Source: Flavobacterium sp. SUN052 | GTDB lineage: Bacteria > Bacteroidota > Bacteroidia > Flavobacteriales > Flavobacteriaceae | Length of the DNA stretch: 64,000 nt | Direction: 5' to 3' | NCBI RefSeq assembly: GCF_028867935.1 | Contig: NZ_JAPQNS010000017.1 | Coordinates: 62,001 to 126,000 of the forward strand | Part shown: piece after piece, positions 25,659 to 33,980 of the stretch | Numbering within the stretch: the first letter of the stretch is position 1 | Layout of the letters: each line of letters opens with the position of its first letter | The notes under the pieces: model-generated | Databases searched by the model: none | What the model was told of the DNA's origin: nothing | What the model saw: the letters and a program-made list of their open reading frames with translations, nothing else | Made by a program: the position numbers and the translations under genes

Positions 25659-27647
25659 ATGAAACGCATTCAACCATATTTGCTTGGGCTTGGCCTTTCC
25701 CTGTCGTTCATGGGGCCAGTTCAGGCACAAGAGTCTCCTAAAGAAGAAGACTTCTTCAAGATTCTGAAAGTCTCAGCACCCGAAGGAACCCTGCTCGAAG
25801 TAGGTGGCCTAACGATGCTCCCTAATGGCGACCTGGGCGTGGCCACGCGCCGTGGCGATGTCTGGATTGTAGAAAATCCCACTAGTCGCAAACCCTATTT
25901 CCGTCGTTTTGCTTCCGGTCTGCATGAGATTTTGGGATTGGCGTATAAAGATGGCGCGCTCTATTGTGCACAACGGGGCGAACTGACCAAGATGGTCGAT
26001 ACCAACAAAGATGGCAAAGCGGACTTGTTCGAAACGGTATACGCCTGGCCATTGTCGGGCCATTACCACGAGTATAGCTTTGGGCCAAAAATCGCGCCCG
26101 ATGGTAGCTTTTTCGTAACAGGCAACGTGGCGTTCGGCGACGAAGAGTGGTGGCGGGGCGAAAGTCGCGTGCCGTTCCGCGGCTGGACAATGAAAATCCA
26201 TGAAGACGGCCGCATGGAGCCCTGGGCTACCGGAATGCGGTCTCCTGCCGGGCTTGGCATGATCAATGGTGAGCTTTTCTACGCAGACAATCAGGGCGAC
26301 TGGCAGGGATCAGGTGGCGTTACTCACGTAACAAAAGGTTCGTTTACGGGCCACCCAGCAGGTTTGAAGTGGACTAATATGCCCGGCTCTCCGCTGAAAC
26401 TGACTACCGAACAACTCTATGCCCGTGTGGGTCCTCGGCAGGACAAAAATGCAGCTGGTCGATATATTAAGCCCGAAAACGTGGTAAATGAGACGCCCGT
26501 TTTGTTGTTTGAGGCTAAAAAGCAAATTCCTGAAATCAAGCTACCTTCAGTTTGGTTGCCGCACGGAATTCTGGGCATTTCGAACTCCGAAATTACAGAA
26601 ATCCCTAAAGGTGCTTTTGGTCCGTTCGAAGGCCAGCTGCTCGTGGGTGATCAGGGCATGAGCAAAATGTCGCGGGTGTTCATGGAAAAAGTAAACGGTG
26701 AGTTCCAGGGAGCTTCATTTGATTTTCGTAACGGGTTCCAGTCAGGGGTTTTGCGGATGGCCTGGGCCCCCGATGGATCGCTGTTTGCGGGTGAAACCAA
26801 CCGGGGTTGGGGATCTGCCGGGACGGCCAACGCCGGTTTGCAGCGATTAGTCTGGAACGGTCAGATACCGTTTGAGATGCGGGCTGTCAGAGCCATGCCC
26901 GATGGGTTCGAAGTAGAGTTTACCAAACCCGTTGATCGGGCTTCGGCAGAAGATCTGGCCGCTTATAAAGTGGAGAGCTTTATCTACAAATACCATCCAG
27001 TGTACGGTAGTCCCCCTATTAACAAGGAAACCCACGCGATCAAAGGTATTCAACTTTCGGCCGATGGTCGCAAGGCGCGGTTAGTGGTCAATAATCTTCG
27101 TCAGAATTATATCCATCAACTAACGCTCGATGGGGTTCGGGCCACAGAGGGATCACATTCGCTGGTTCATCCAATTGCTTACTATACCTTAAATAACATT
27201 CCAGAAGGCCAAAAGCTAGCGCTTTCAGAAACCAGTACCCGTTCATCGGCTACGGCAGCACCCGTTAAGAAAGGGACTTCCCCTATCAAAGCTGGTGCGA
27301 AAACCGGCGCAGCCGGCAACGCTTTATCAAAAGGCAAACTCGTTGCCAGTGCCGCAGCTCCAACCTACGACGAGGTAAAAGGATTGTTAGCCCGGCACAC
27401 CTGCCTAGCCTGCCACAATACAGAAAATCGGCAGGTTGGCCCCGCTTATCGGGCAGTAGCCAAACGCAATTATACGAACGATGAGATTGTTGACTTGATT
27501 TATAATCCCAAGCCACAACACTGGCCCGATTATGCTACCGAAATGCCTCCCATGCCGCAGGTTCCAAAAGCCGATGCGTTGAAGATTGCCGCCTGGATCA
27601 ACTCATTAAGCCCGGCAGCCGGTGCAAAAGCGGCTGATAAACCATAA
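25659..27647 (+). CDS. Secreted sugar-dehydrogenase-like propeller fused to cytochrome c
   Basis: 662 residues. Signal peptide (LLGLGLSLSFMGPVQAQ). Residues about 30-400 form a PQQ/GDH-like six-bladed propeller (TMLPNGDLGVATRRGDVWIV, LGLAYKDGALYCAQRGELTK, GMRSPAGLGMINGELFYADN, GQLLVGDQGMSKMSRV). Then comes a linker with a beta domain (about 405-510), and a class I cytochrome c. The haem motif is CLACH at 582-586; the axial Met is likely in EMPPMPQVP. Such fusions oxidise sugars or glycosides in the periplasm and pass electrons to c-type cytochromes. With the two DUF1080 neighbours this fits 3-keto-glycoside metabolism (inference). Confidence 0.87.
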   Translation: MKRIQPYLLGLGLSLSFMGPVQAQESPKEEDFFKILKVSAPEGTLLEVGGLTMLPNGDLGVATRRGDVWIVENPTSRKPYFRRFASGLHEILGLAYKDGALYCAQRGELTKMVDTNKDGKADLFETVYAWPLSGHYHEYSFGPKIAPDGSFFVTGNVAFGDEEWWRGESRVPFRGWTMKIHEDGRMEPWATGMRSPAGLGMINGELFYADNQGDWQGSGGVTHVTKGSFTGHPAGLKWTNMPGSPLKLTTEQLYARVGPRQDKNAAGRYIKPENVVNETPVLLFEAKKQIPEIKLPSVWLPHGILGISNSEITEIPKGAFGPFEGQLLVGDQGMSKMSRVFMEKVNGEFQGASFDFRNGFQSGVLRMAWAPDGSLFAGETNRGWGSAGTANAGLQRLVWNGQIPFEMRAVRAMPDGFEVEFTKPVDRASAEDLAAYKVESFIYKYHPVYGSPPINKETHAIKGIQLSADGRKARLVVNNLRQNYIHQLTLDGVRATEGSHSLVHPIAYYTLNNIPEGQKLALSETSTRSSATAAPVKKGTSPIKAGAKTGAAGNALSKGKLVASAAAPTYDEVKGLLARHTCLACHNTENRQVGPAYRAVAKRNYTNDEIVDLIYNPKPQHWPDYATEMPPMPQVPKADALKIAAWINSLSPAAGAKAADKP

Positions 27648-27664
27648 ATCCTATATCTTTTAAC

Positions 27665-27695
27665 TTGACAAAAAGCCAACAATCACCTATCTTTG
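27665..27695 (+). promoter_or_regulatory. Bacteroidota sigma-A promoter of the tRNA-His gene
   Basis: TTGAC at 27665-27669 and TATCTTTG at 27688-27695 (consensus TAnnTTTG), with 20 bp between TTG and TA. The tRNA begins 12 bp after the -7 box. Confidence 0.85.
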
Positions 27696-27707
27696 CACTC
27701 TCAAAAT

Positions 27708-27782
27708 GGTGATTGTAGCTCAGCCGGTTAGAGCGTCGGATTGTGGTTCCGAAGGTCGCGGGTTCGAACCCCGTCTTTCACC
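27708..27782 (+). tRNA. tRNA-His (anticodon GTG)
   Basis: The cloverleaf can be read directly: an extra G at -1 (27708), T8-A9, D arm GCTC/GAGC, anticodon stem TCGGA/TCCGA with loop TTGTGGT (anticodon GTG), a five-base variable loop, and T arm GCGGG-TTCGAAC-CCCGT. The extra 5' G facing C73 is the histidine identity mark. CCA is not encoded. In the acceptor stem positions 5:68 and 6:67 are T opposite T in my alignment; the other five pairs are standard. Confidence 0.95.
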
Positions 27783-27787
27783 CTACC

Positions 27788-27819
27788 AAAAAGCCCCCTC
27801 GAAAGTTGGGGCTTTTTTT
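27788..27819 (+). terminator. Rho-independent terminator after tRNA-His
   Basis: AAAGCCCC (27790-27797) and GGGGCTTT (27808-27815) with a 10-nt loop and seven Ts, starting 6 bp after the tRNA. Confidence 0.9.
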
Positions 27820-27865
27820 GTGGTTTCTCATTCAACCTTGGCATTCATCAGATAGTTGTCAGCGT

Positions 27866-28528
27866 ATGTTCCCTGCTATATCCGTTACCGAGCAAACCCA
27901 TCATCGCATCGTCACAGTTATGGCATTGGCTTATACAGCCGGTGTTATTGGCCTTCAACTGCCGATGTTAGCGCCATTTTTTGAGCCTTTGTCTCCTCTC
28001 AATCTGGCTATATCGCTGGCCTTACTACTTTTTTATCATAAAGATTGGCAACCATCATTCCGGGTCTTCGCTCTGCTGGCTATCGTTATTGGTTATGGAG
28101 TTGAAGTGGTGGGTGTTCATACTGGACTCATCTTTGGAAAGTATGCCTATGGAAACGGCCTCGGTCCGCAACTCTTAAATGTCCCACCGGTGATCGGGTT
28201 AAACTGGCTGATGCTTGCTTATTGTTGCGGTTCGGTGAGCGACAAATTTCGAGTGCCTACCATCGTCAAGGTACTTATAGCATCTACTATGATGGTCACG
28301 CTGGACTATTGTATTGAGCCCGTTGCTATAAAGCTAGATTTCTGGACTTGGTTCGATCAGCCAATTCCTACTCAGAACTATATCGCCTGGTGGGTGGTGT
28401 CGCTGGTACTGTTTAGCGGTTGGTTTGCTATGCCTTTCCAGAAAGATAATCGCTTAGCTCCTTGGCTGCTTGGGTTTCAAACATTGTTCTTCTTAAGCCA
28501 CTGTTTACTTTTTTGGCTTAAACTTTAA
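27866..28528 (+). CDS. CruF-like carotenoid biosynthesis membrane protein
   Basis: 220 residues. The open frame reaches back into the tRNA gene, so the first ATG after the terminator (27866) is used. About seven hydrophobic segments. The family core is EVVGVHTGLIFGKYAYGNGL, then GPQLLNVPPVIGLNWLMLAY, and a LDYCIEPVAIKLDFWTW block. These motifs belong to the DUF422/CruF family, which hydrates or otherwise modifies the ends of carotenoids such as bacterioruberin, myxol or deinoxanthin precursors. The next gene, on the same strand, encodes a CarH/LitR-like B12 regulator, the kind that switches carotenoid genes by light. The enzyme's precise reaction here is not shown. Confidence 0.85.
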   Translation: MFPAISVTEQTHHRIVTVMALAYTAGVIGLQLPMLAPFFEPLSPLNLAISLALLLFYHKDWQPSFRVFALLAIVIGYGVEVVGVHTGLIFGKYAYGNGLGPQLLNVPPVIGLNWLMLAYCCGSVSDKFRVPTIVKVLIASTMMVTLDYCIEPVAIKLDFWTWFDQPIPTQNYIAWWVVSLVLFSGWFAMPFQKDNRLAPWLLGFQTLFFLSHCLLFWLKL

Positions 28529-28640
28529 ACAAAATCTCATTCATACCGTTTTTATTTATAAAAGCAACAGACAACAGATTTTCTTAGCCTAGGAAATTGA
28601 GTTACCAGAAAGTTGAACTATATTGTGGAGCTTTTTTGGA

Positions 28641-28678
28641 TTTAAACGGGAAGGTATATACGTTTAAAGACTACGTTT
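28641..28678. promoter_or_regulatory. Palindrome plus direct repeat upstream of the CarH-like gene
   Basis: TTTAAACG (28641-28648) and CGTTTAAA (28661-28668) are a perfect inverted pair with a 12-bp spacer. TACGTTT occurs at 28659-28665 and again at 28672-28678. All lie 43-80 bp upstream of the regulator's ATG, a likely autoregulatory operator. Confidence 0.5.
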
Positions 28679-28720
28679 TTAATATAAATGTTAACAAGCG
28701 AACTGTAATTTGATACTCCC

Positions 28721-29599
28721 ATGAGCAATTATTCAATAAAGGATTTAGAACAGCTATCGGGCATCAAAGCGCATACGCTACGCATTTGGGAGCAACGATA
28801 CAACATAATTTCGCCTAAGAGGACGGATACTAATATTCGTACTTACGATGATCAGGACCTTAAACTCGTTCTGAATATATCGTTGCTCAAAGATCACGGT
28901 TACAAAATTTCGGATATTTCGCGTCTTTCTGTCGAAGAAATGTACCGGGAGGTAATCAAGATTTCGGACCGTCAACTTAACTACCCCGATCAGATTCATG
29001 CGCTCACGATCTCAATGATCGATTTGGATGAGGAGCGATTTGAGAAGATTATTAGTACTAACATATTGCAGTTTGGATTCGAGAACACGATGATTCACAT
29101 CATCTATCCGTTCCTTAGCCGAATTGGAACTCTCTGGGTTACAGGCTCAATTGGCCCGGCGCAGGAGCATTTCATCACAAACCTAATTCGCCAGAAAATC
29201 ATTGTCGCCATCGACGGACAGGTTAGTAAGCAACGCCCCGACAGCAAAAAGTACATGCTATTTTTGCCGGAGGGCGAGTTGCACGAGATTAGTCTTTTGT
29301 TTGCCAACTACATTATTCGGGCTCGTTACAACAAAGTAATTTATCTAGGGCAGAGCCTGCCATTTAATGAGTTGGTATTTGCTTACAATGTGCACAAGCC
29401 CGACTACGTTTTCTCGGCTATCACGTCGGTGCCATCGAACAGTGATGTGCAGCCTTTTGTAAACAAACTCATGAAGACGTTCCCCGATAGCCATATTCTT
29501 TTGACCGGTTATCAGGTGGTTGGTCAGGATATTCAAACTGACGATAATGCTACTATTATCAATAATATTGAAGACCTTATACGGCTCGCAGGTACCTGA
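28721..29599 (+). CDS. MerR-family regulator with cobalamin-binding domain (CarH/LitR-like)
   Basis: 292 residues. MerR winged helix at the N-terminus (YSIKDLEQLSGIKAHTLRIW, residues 4-23; wing YDDQDLKLVLNI). A four-helix bundle follows with the CarH light-sensing motif W-x9-EH (Trp139, Glu149, His150; WVTGSIGPAQEH). The B12-binding Rossmann domain carries EGELHEIS with the lower-axial His188. In known members this motif ends in Gly (ExHxxG); here it is Ser. CarH binds adenosylcobalamin in the dark, represses carotenoid genes as a tetramer, and releases DNA on illumination. Location after a CruF-like gene supports a photoprotective role. Confidence 0.9.
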   Translation: MSNYSIKDLEQLSGIKAHTLRIWEQRYNIISPKRTDTNIRTYDDQDLKLVLNISLLKDHGYKISDISRLSVEEMYREVIKISDRQLNYPDQIHALTISMIDLDEERFEKIISTNILQFGFENTMIHIIYPFLSRIGTLWVTGSIGPAQEHFITNLIRQKIIVAIDGQVSKQRPDSKKYMLFLPEGELHEISLLFANYIIRARYNKVIYLGQSLPFNELVFAYNVHKPDYVFSAITSVPSNSDVQPFVNKLMKTFPDSHILLTGYQVVGQDIQTDDNATIINNIEDLIRLAGT

Positions 29600-29620
29600 T
29601 AAGCTGTTCACTGTAACTTC

Positions 29621-29653
29621 AACAAAAACCGCCCCCGAAGCGGTTTTTTTGTT
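29621..29653. terminator. Bidirectional terminator
   Basis: AACAAAAACCGC (29621-29632) and GCGGTTTTTTTGTT (29640-29653) form a GC-topped stem with A and T tracts on either side, between the convergent genes ending at 29599 and 29678. Confidence 0.85.
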
Positions 29654-29677
29654 GGTAAGTATCCCCATAAAATAAGT

Positions 29678-30646
29678 TTAAATCAGTTTCTCATTGGCAA
29701 ACGCCAGTGCCCTGCGTTCGGAGTATGTGAATGGGTCACGTGGGACAACAAAACCAACATGGCCTCCTAAACGGGGTGTTTCAACATAGATGTTGGCTTG
29801 TTTTTCGGCCAGCCAGATTGGGGCACATTCAGGAGAAAGAATGGGATCGTTCTGGGCATTGAGTAACAGAACCGGAATGTGAATGTCGGGCATGAAGTTG
29901 ACGGCCGATGCTTGTTGATAAAAATCCTGTGCATCTCGATAACCATTTACTGGGGCCGAAAAAAAGTTGTCAAAATCTTCCCAAACTTTCACCTGTTTTA
30001 GCTGACTCATATCCAGCTTACCCGGAAACTGAACTGCCTTTTGGCTCATTTTGAGAGTCAATTTTTTCATGAACCGGTTGCGGTAGAACCGATTCGACGG
30101 TAAATCGAGGAGCTTGGCCGAAGCCAGTAAATCTGTCGGAGCAGAAATGGCGATGGCTCGCCGAATGACATCAGAGACGTTTTTGCCGTGAACTCCCAGA
30201 TATTTAAGGGTAATATTACCGCCCATGCTATAGCCAATCAGAACCACCTCTCGGTAAGGCTTGGTTCGTAAAGCATGGTCAATGACGGCCCCAAAATCGC
30301 CAATTTCACCATGATTGTACAACCGGAATGCGCGGTTCATTTCACCACTACATGATCGACAGTTCCAGGCTAGTGCGTCATAACCATGCTGTGCAAACAG
30401 GCGGGCTGTCCCTCGAATATAGTGCCTTTGACTGTCGCCTTCGAGTCCGTGCGTTAATACAACTAACCGATCATTGCCCCCGTCGACCCAGTCCAGATCA
30501 ACAAAATCGCCGTCATTCAATGTAAGACGCTCACGTTCGTAAACAACGCCCGGCACCGTACGCAACACGCTTGGAATTACCGTTTGTAGGTGACCATTGT
30601 AGAGATAACGCGGTGGCCCGGAATAAGACGAAGGAATGTGTGGCAC
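29678..30646 (-). CDS. YheT-family alpha/beta hydrolase
   Basis: 322 residues, the usual YheT length. N-terminal HLQTVIPSVLR block, oxyanion region VVLTHGLEGDSQRHYIRG, nucleophile Ser140 in IGYSMGGN, acid Asp in NAQNDPILS (about 262) and His in LGGHVGF (about 290). Family members are carboxylesterases of the ABHD1/3 group, probably acting on short esters or lipids. Their physiological substrate in bacteria is not established. The gene is divergent from a small membrane protein gene 48 bp away. Confidence 0.9.
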   Translation of the reverse strand: MPHIPSSYSGPPRYLYNGHLQTVIPSVLRTVPGVVYERERLTLNDGDFVDLDWVDGGNDRLVVLTHGLEGDSQRHYIRGTARLFAQHGYDALAWNCRSCSGEMNRAFRLYNHGEIGDFGAVIDHALRTKPYREVVLIGYSMGGNITLKYLGVHGKNVSDVIRRAIAISAPTDLLASAKLLDLPSNRFYRNRFMKKLTLKMSQKAVQFPGKLDMSQLKQVKVWEDFDNFFSAPVNGYRDAQDFYQQASAVNFMPDIHIPVLLLNAQNDPILSPECAPIWLAEKQANIYVETPRLGGHVGFVVPRDPFTYSERRALAFANEKLI

Positions 30647-30694
30647 GGAATAGATGTTAGATTTGCAGCCCGTAAACCCTTACAATTAATAACA

Positions 30695-31129
30695 ATGCAA
30701 TTTGCCAAATACATATCCGTCATCCTGGCCAGTACAATAAAATTCATTGGGGGGCCACTGGCAGGTCTGGCGTTCCGTCTAAGTTGGGTCGAAACGGCTG
30801 CCTGTACGGTAATCGGCATGATGCTGAGTGTACTTCTCGTAACGTTTGCAGGCGATATGCTTCTTCGACTGAGTCAGCGGTTACGAAAAAAAACTTCCCC
30901 CCGTTTCACCCGTCGGACGCGCATGGCAGTTCGAATCTGGAAACGTTCGGGAATGATAGGTATTGCCTTTCTGACACCTTTGCTGTTGACGCCCATTGGT
31001 GGCACGGCTATCGCTATGACATTCAACGTAAAGCGGTTCAAACTGATTAGTTTGATGCTCCTAAGTGCCGTTTTTTGGGCTGTTATCCAGACCTTCCTAG
31101 TATATCAATTACCGGGGCTGTTCAAATAA
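30695..31129 (+). CDS. Small membrane protein, family not recognised
   Basis: 144 residues from the ATG at 30695; earlier in-frame codons overlap the divergent yheT-like gene and lack the membrane pattern. Four hydrophobic segments: about 5-27, 35-55, 85-110 and 115-137, with a basic loop RLRKKTSPRFTRRTRMAVRIW between the second and third. The loop-helix GMIGIAFLTPLLLTPIGGTA recalls DedA/COG2426-like small exporters, but I cannot assign it. No partner gene on its strand; function unknown. Confidence 0.72.
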   Translation: MQFAKYISVILASTIKFIGGPLAGLAFRLSWVETAACTVIGMMLSVLLVTFAGDMLLRLSQRLRKKTSPRFTRRTRMAVRIWKRSGMIGIAFLTPLLLTPIGGTAIAMTFNVKRFKLISLMLLSAVFWAVIQTFLVYQLPGLFK

Positions 31130-31227
31130 TGCGCTGTTCCAAGTGTCAATAGTTTCGCCGTTTCAGGTATTAGTGAAACTACCAGTAAAACAGAGCAACC
31201 AGTGAAACCTCGATCAATCTGTATAGT

Positions 31228-31998
31228 TTACCGGCTCACCGTTGCTGCTGGTTTCACGCTTGGTGCTTTCTTGTTGAAATCACCGCGAGCGAAGAATTTC
31301 TCGATGAAGCAATACATCAAAATAAAGAAGTACCGGCTACCCATCTCCTTAATCTTCAACTTTGATTCACCATACTTCCGGTTTGTCCAACTGTTAGGCA
31401 CCACTTCGTAGCTGTAGCCCCGAACCATGGCTTTCAGCGGCAACTCGATGGTAAGGTTGAAATGCGGAGAAAGAAATGGTTTTACGCCTTCAATAGTCTC
31501 CCGTTTATAGAGCTTGAACGCGTTGGTCGTATCGTTGTACTTGATGCCCATCACCATCTTCACAATGAAGTTGGCCACCCGGTTGATATACTTTTTCAAT
31601 TCGGGATAGTCGATCACTTTGCCACCTTTGCCCCACCGCGAGCCAAATACCGCATCGGTATCGGTCTCGAGCATTTTGTGGTAAAACTTAACCAGATCCT
31701 CAGGGTCGTCGGACATATCGGCCATAAAAACAGCTACGCAGTCGCCCGTGAAGCGTTCCAAACCATACCGAACAGCATAACCAAAGCCGTTTGGCCCCGG
31801 ATTCGTATAATAAACAAGCGTCGGAATCTCCGTTTTCAACGCTTCCAAAACGCCAGCGGTGTTGTCTTTCGAATTATCGTTTGTAACGCAGATTTCATGC
31901 GGAACCCCGTGTTTAGCCAGCGTTTGGTATAACGTTCTGAGCGTATGGGGAATCGATTCCTCTTCGTTGTAGGCCGGAATAACGACGCTGAGTTTCAT
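31228..31998 (-). CDS. Family 2 glycosyltransferase (dolichol-phosphate mannosyltransferase-like)
   Basis: 256 residues. GT-A fold with VVIPAYNEEESIPHTLRTLY, the donor-binding TNDNSKDNTAGVLEAL and the metal site VAVFMADMSDDPEDL. The YPELKKYINRVANFIVKMV and YGESKLKIKEMGSRYF stretches match the DPM1/polyprenyl-phosphate sugar transferase group. No membrane anchor is evident beyond one amphipathic region. Last gene of a minus-strand glycan cluster; overlaps the preceding GT2 gene by 4 bp (ATGA). It may charge a polyprenyl phosphate that feeds the GT-C enzyme encoded upstream. Confidence 0.9.
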   Translation of the reverse strand: MKLSVVIPAYNEEESIPHTLRTLYQTLAKHGVPHEICVTNDNSKDNTAGVLEALKTEIPTLVYYTNPGPNGFGYAVRYGLERFTGDCVAVFMADMSDDPEDLVKFYHKMLETDTDAVFGSRWGKGGKVIDYPELKKYINRVANFIVKMVMGIKYNDTTNAFKLYKRETIEGVKPFLSPHFNLTIELPLKAMVRGYSYEVVPNSWTNRKYGESKLKIKEMGSRYFFILMYCFIEKFFARGDFNKKAPSVKPAATVSR

Positions 31999-32951
31999 AG
32001 TTTGTAGGGCAATAACCTGATTGAACTGTACACCTTCCGAATTGGCGAGGGAACAACATAATCGCGAAATATATCTTTAACTATTCGCCCACTGGGTTGT
32101 GCCATATATACGTATTTGAGCGCGTAAAAAGCCCGGCGAAAATAGCTTTGCTCGTACTGTTTTGCGTCGAGCATCAATCGGTAATAACGAGCAATATTTT
32201 TACGAAGTACGCGGTCGTACTTGAAATCGAGTTCGCGGTTTATATCGCTGTACATCTGTATCCGGTTCCGCAAAAATCGCTCGTCCCACTCATAATCGTG
32301 GAAACTAGCGCCAGCGCGATTCTTCCGATACACCGACATAATATCAGGAATGTAGCCAATTGGCCCCATTTTAGCTTTCAGAATCAAGCGGGGAATATCA
32401 CCACTGCTCGATTCCCGGAACCACGCGGGATACTCTTTAATACTATTGCGGTATATGGTACTCGACGTGGCCATGAACCATATTTCCTGCTCACCCACAA
32501 GGTCGTCGAGGGTGTAGTACGTCTTCATGTCAGGCCCGTTGAGTATGTACGACGGCGAACCATCTTCGTAAATAACTTCAGCATTATGGAACACTGCCTG
32601 GCATTGTGGATTAGCATCCAGAAAATCGACCTGCTTTTGCAGCTTGGTTGGATTAGTCCAGTAATCGTCGCCATCCATCAATGCATAATATTCTCCTTTG
32701 GCGAGTTTGAGCGTTTCGAGGAAGTTGATTCCCCCGTTTTTGCCCATGTTACGCGGGTGCAGCACGCCAATTACTTTACCCGGATGCAATTGTTCATATT
32801 CCTGAATAATCTCCCGTGTACCATCCGACGAAAAATCATCCCCTACCAATATTTCAAATGGAAAGTTTGTCTCCTGAGCCAATGCACTATCGATGGCTTT
32901 ACGGATGAAGTTTTTCTGGTTGTACGTTATTATCGTGACGCTAACTTTCAT
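31995..32951 (-). CDS. Family 2 glycosyltransferase
   Basis: 318 residues. Typical GT2 N-terminus VTIITYNQKNFIRKAIDSAL, EILVGDDFSSDGTREIIQEY, and the DxD-type ALMDGDDYW. An acceptor-binding C-terminal half contains PAWFRESSSGDIPRLILKAK and a DYEWDERFLRNR helix. This is the form common in O-antigen and capsule loci of Bacteroidota. It is coupled by an ATGA overlap to the second GT2 gene downstream. Acceptor and donor sugars cannot be told from sequence. Confidence 0.92.
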   Translation of the reverse strand: MKVSVTIITYNQKNFIRKAIDSALAQETNFPFEILVGDDFSSDGTREIIQEYEQLHPGKVIGVLHPRNMGKNGGINFLETLKLAKGEYYALMDGDDYWTNPTKLQKQVDFLDANPQCQAVFHNAEVIYEDGSPSYILNGPDMKTYYTLDDLVGEQEIWFMATSSTIYRNSIKEYPAWFRESSSGDIPRLILKAKMGPIGYIPDIMSVYRKNRAGASFHDYEWDERFLRNRIQMYSDINRELDFKYDRVLRKNIARYYRLMLDAKQYEQSYFRRAFYALKYVYMAQPSGRIVKDIFRDYVVPSPIRKVYSSIRLLPYKL

Positions 32952-32956
32952 AGGTA

Positions 32957-33047
32957 GGAGGAAGGGGAGAAAGATAAGAAAAGAGGAGAGTCACTACCAG
33001 CAGTTGGTTAATTCGTTCGCTCCTTTCTTACCTTTCTCCTTTCTCTC
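32957..33047. repeat. Inverted repeat (purine/pyrimidine, GGAGAAAG type)
   Basis: Arm 32957-32990 is almost pure purine (GGAGGAAGGGGAGAAAGATA...) and arm 33020-33047 is its near complement (pyrimidine). The spacer is about 29 bp. The element fills the gap between the possible dioxygenase gene and the GT2 gene and touches the stop codon at 33049. Confidence 0.75.
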
Positions 33048-33048
33048 T

Positions 33049-33852
33049 TTACAAAACTGCTTGTTTGATTTGTTCTTTCCAGCCTTGTGGCTCTTTGTCC
33101 TCAGCCGGTGTTCCCCAAGGGTCGTAAAAGGGTAAAATAGCGACCCAGCGACCACGTGGATTGTCCCAGCTAAACCGGTCGGCAAAGCTTGATGGCGATA
33201 CCCAGTGAGGCAGGTCGTAACGGAACAAAATCATGTCTCCAACGTCCTGAAAGCCCTCTGTTTCAACAATATGATCGTTGATTACGTAGCCTGTTCCTCC
33301 TGAATGGTATTCTTTCCCATATTGATTAAGGGCTAGAATAGTACCAACTTTTTGCGGGTTGAGCGGGTGCCAATGCCGTCCGAAGAAGCTGCCACCTAGG
33401 GGGTAATGGGTTACTTGCGGGTGGAAGTATGGCTGTCCTTTACGAATTCCAAACTCTTCGTCATTGCCTGTTAATCCATTCCAGAACTTCCGGACCGGGT
33501 TGAACACGGATAATAGAGCCTCACGAGTTGGCTCGTCGAGGTCCAGAATGGCATCGAATGTATGGTCGTGAAAGAGTTGCGGAGCTTTCTGAATCTTGGC
33601 AATGTGCAACCGTTGCTTATGCTGGTTATTGTCGAATGAATCGGGGGCTTCAGCAAGGGGCGTCTTCTCTGCCCAGGCTCGCGTAGCGTCGATCATGTTT
33701 TGCAACATATCGGCGGGAATACCCGTTTTCACGATCACGATGTTCGGCTCGTTCACCAACCGCATCACTTCTTCTACCGGAATTTCTGGGACAATTTGCC
33801 CGTTTTTGAACTCCGCGTTTACTTTGATCAAGTATTTTGCTACTTCCTGCAT
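33049..33852 (-). CDS. Possible Fe(II)/2-oxoglutarate-type oxygenase, family not firmly recognised
   Basis: 267 residues, no signal peptide. Central features are YPLGGSFFGRHWHPLNPQK, a GGTGYVINDHI strand, GDMILFRYDLPHWVSP and RGRWVAILPFYDPWG. The closely spaced His, the later His in DLPHW, and the final Arg on a beta strand look like the jelly-roll metal/2OG site of phytanoyl-like hydroxylases. The canonical HxD pair is not exact, so the call is tentative. Sits inside a glycan cluster and could modify a sugar or lipid; alternatively it is a cupin-like unknown. The upstream gap to the propeller gene is 128 bp with nothing notable. Confidence 0.6.
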   Translation of the reverse strand: MQEVAKYLIKVNAEFKNGQIVPEIPVEEVMRLVNEPNIVIVKTGIPADMLQNMIDATRAWAEKTPLAEAPDSFDNNQHKQRLHIAKIQKAPQLFHDHTFDAILDLDEPTREALLSVFNPVRKFWNGLTGNDEEFGIRKGQPYFHPQVTHYPLGGSFFGRHWHPLNPQKVGTILALNQYGKEYHSGGTGYVINDHIVETEGFQDVGDMILFRYDLPHWVSPSSFADRFSWDNPRGRWVAILPFYDPWGTPAEDKEPQGWKEQIKQAVL

Positions 33853-33980
33853 ACTGTTCTGTGTCGATTTATGACAAAATAGGTTCCAGATAATTGAAAA
33901 ACCAAATAAGTTGCCATTGCCTTAGCTAATGGAAACAGCCAAAAGTAGGACTGCTTCCACTTACAAATCATTGATCTTTA

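Noticed and set aside
31194..31262. Further inverted repeat near the GT2 3' end (CAGTGAAACC / GGTTTCAC)
   Set aside because: Only about 8-10 bp pair and the flanks do not align, so it was not counted with the other foldback elements.
32097..32957. Long open frame (286 codons) on the plus strand across a GT2 gene
   Set aside because: It lies exactly antisense to a clear glycosyltransferase, has no recognisable domain, and its composition mirrors the codon bias of the real gene.
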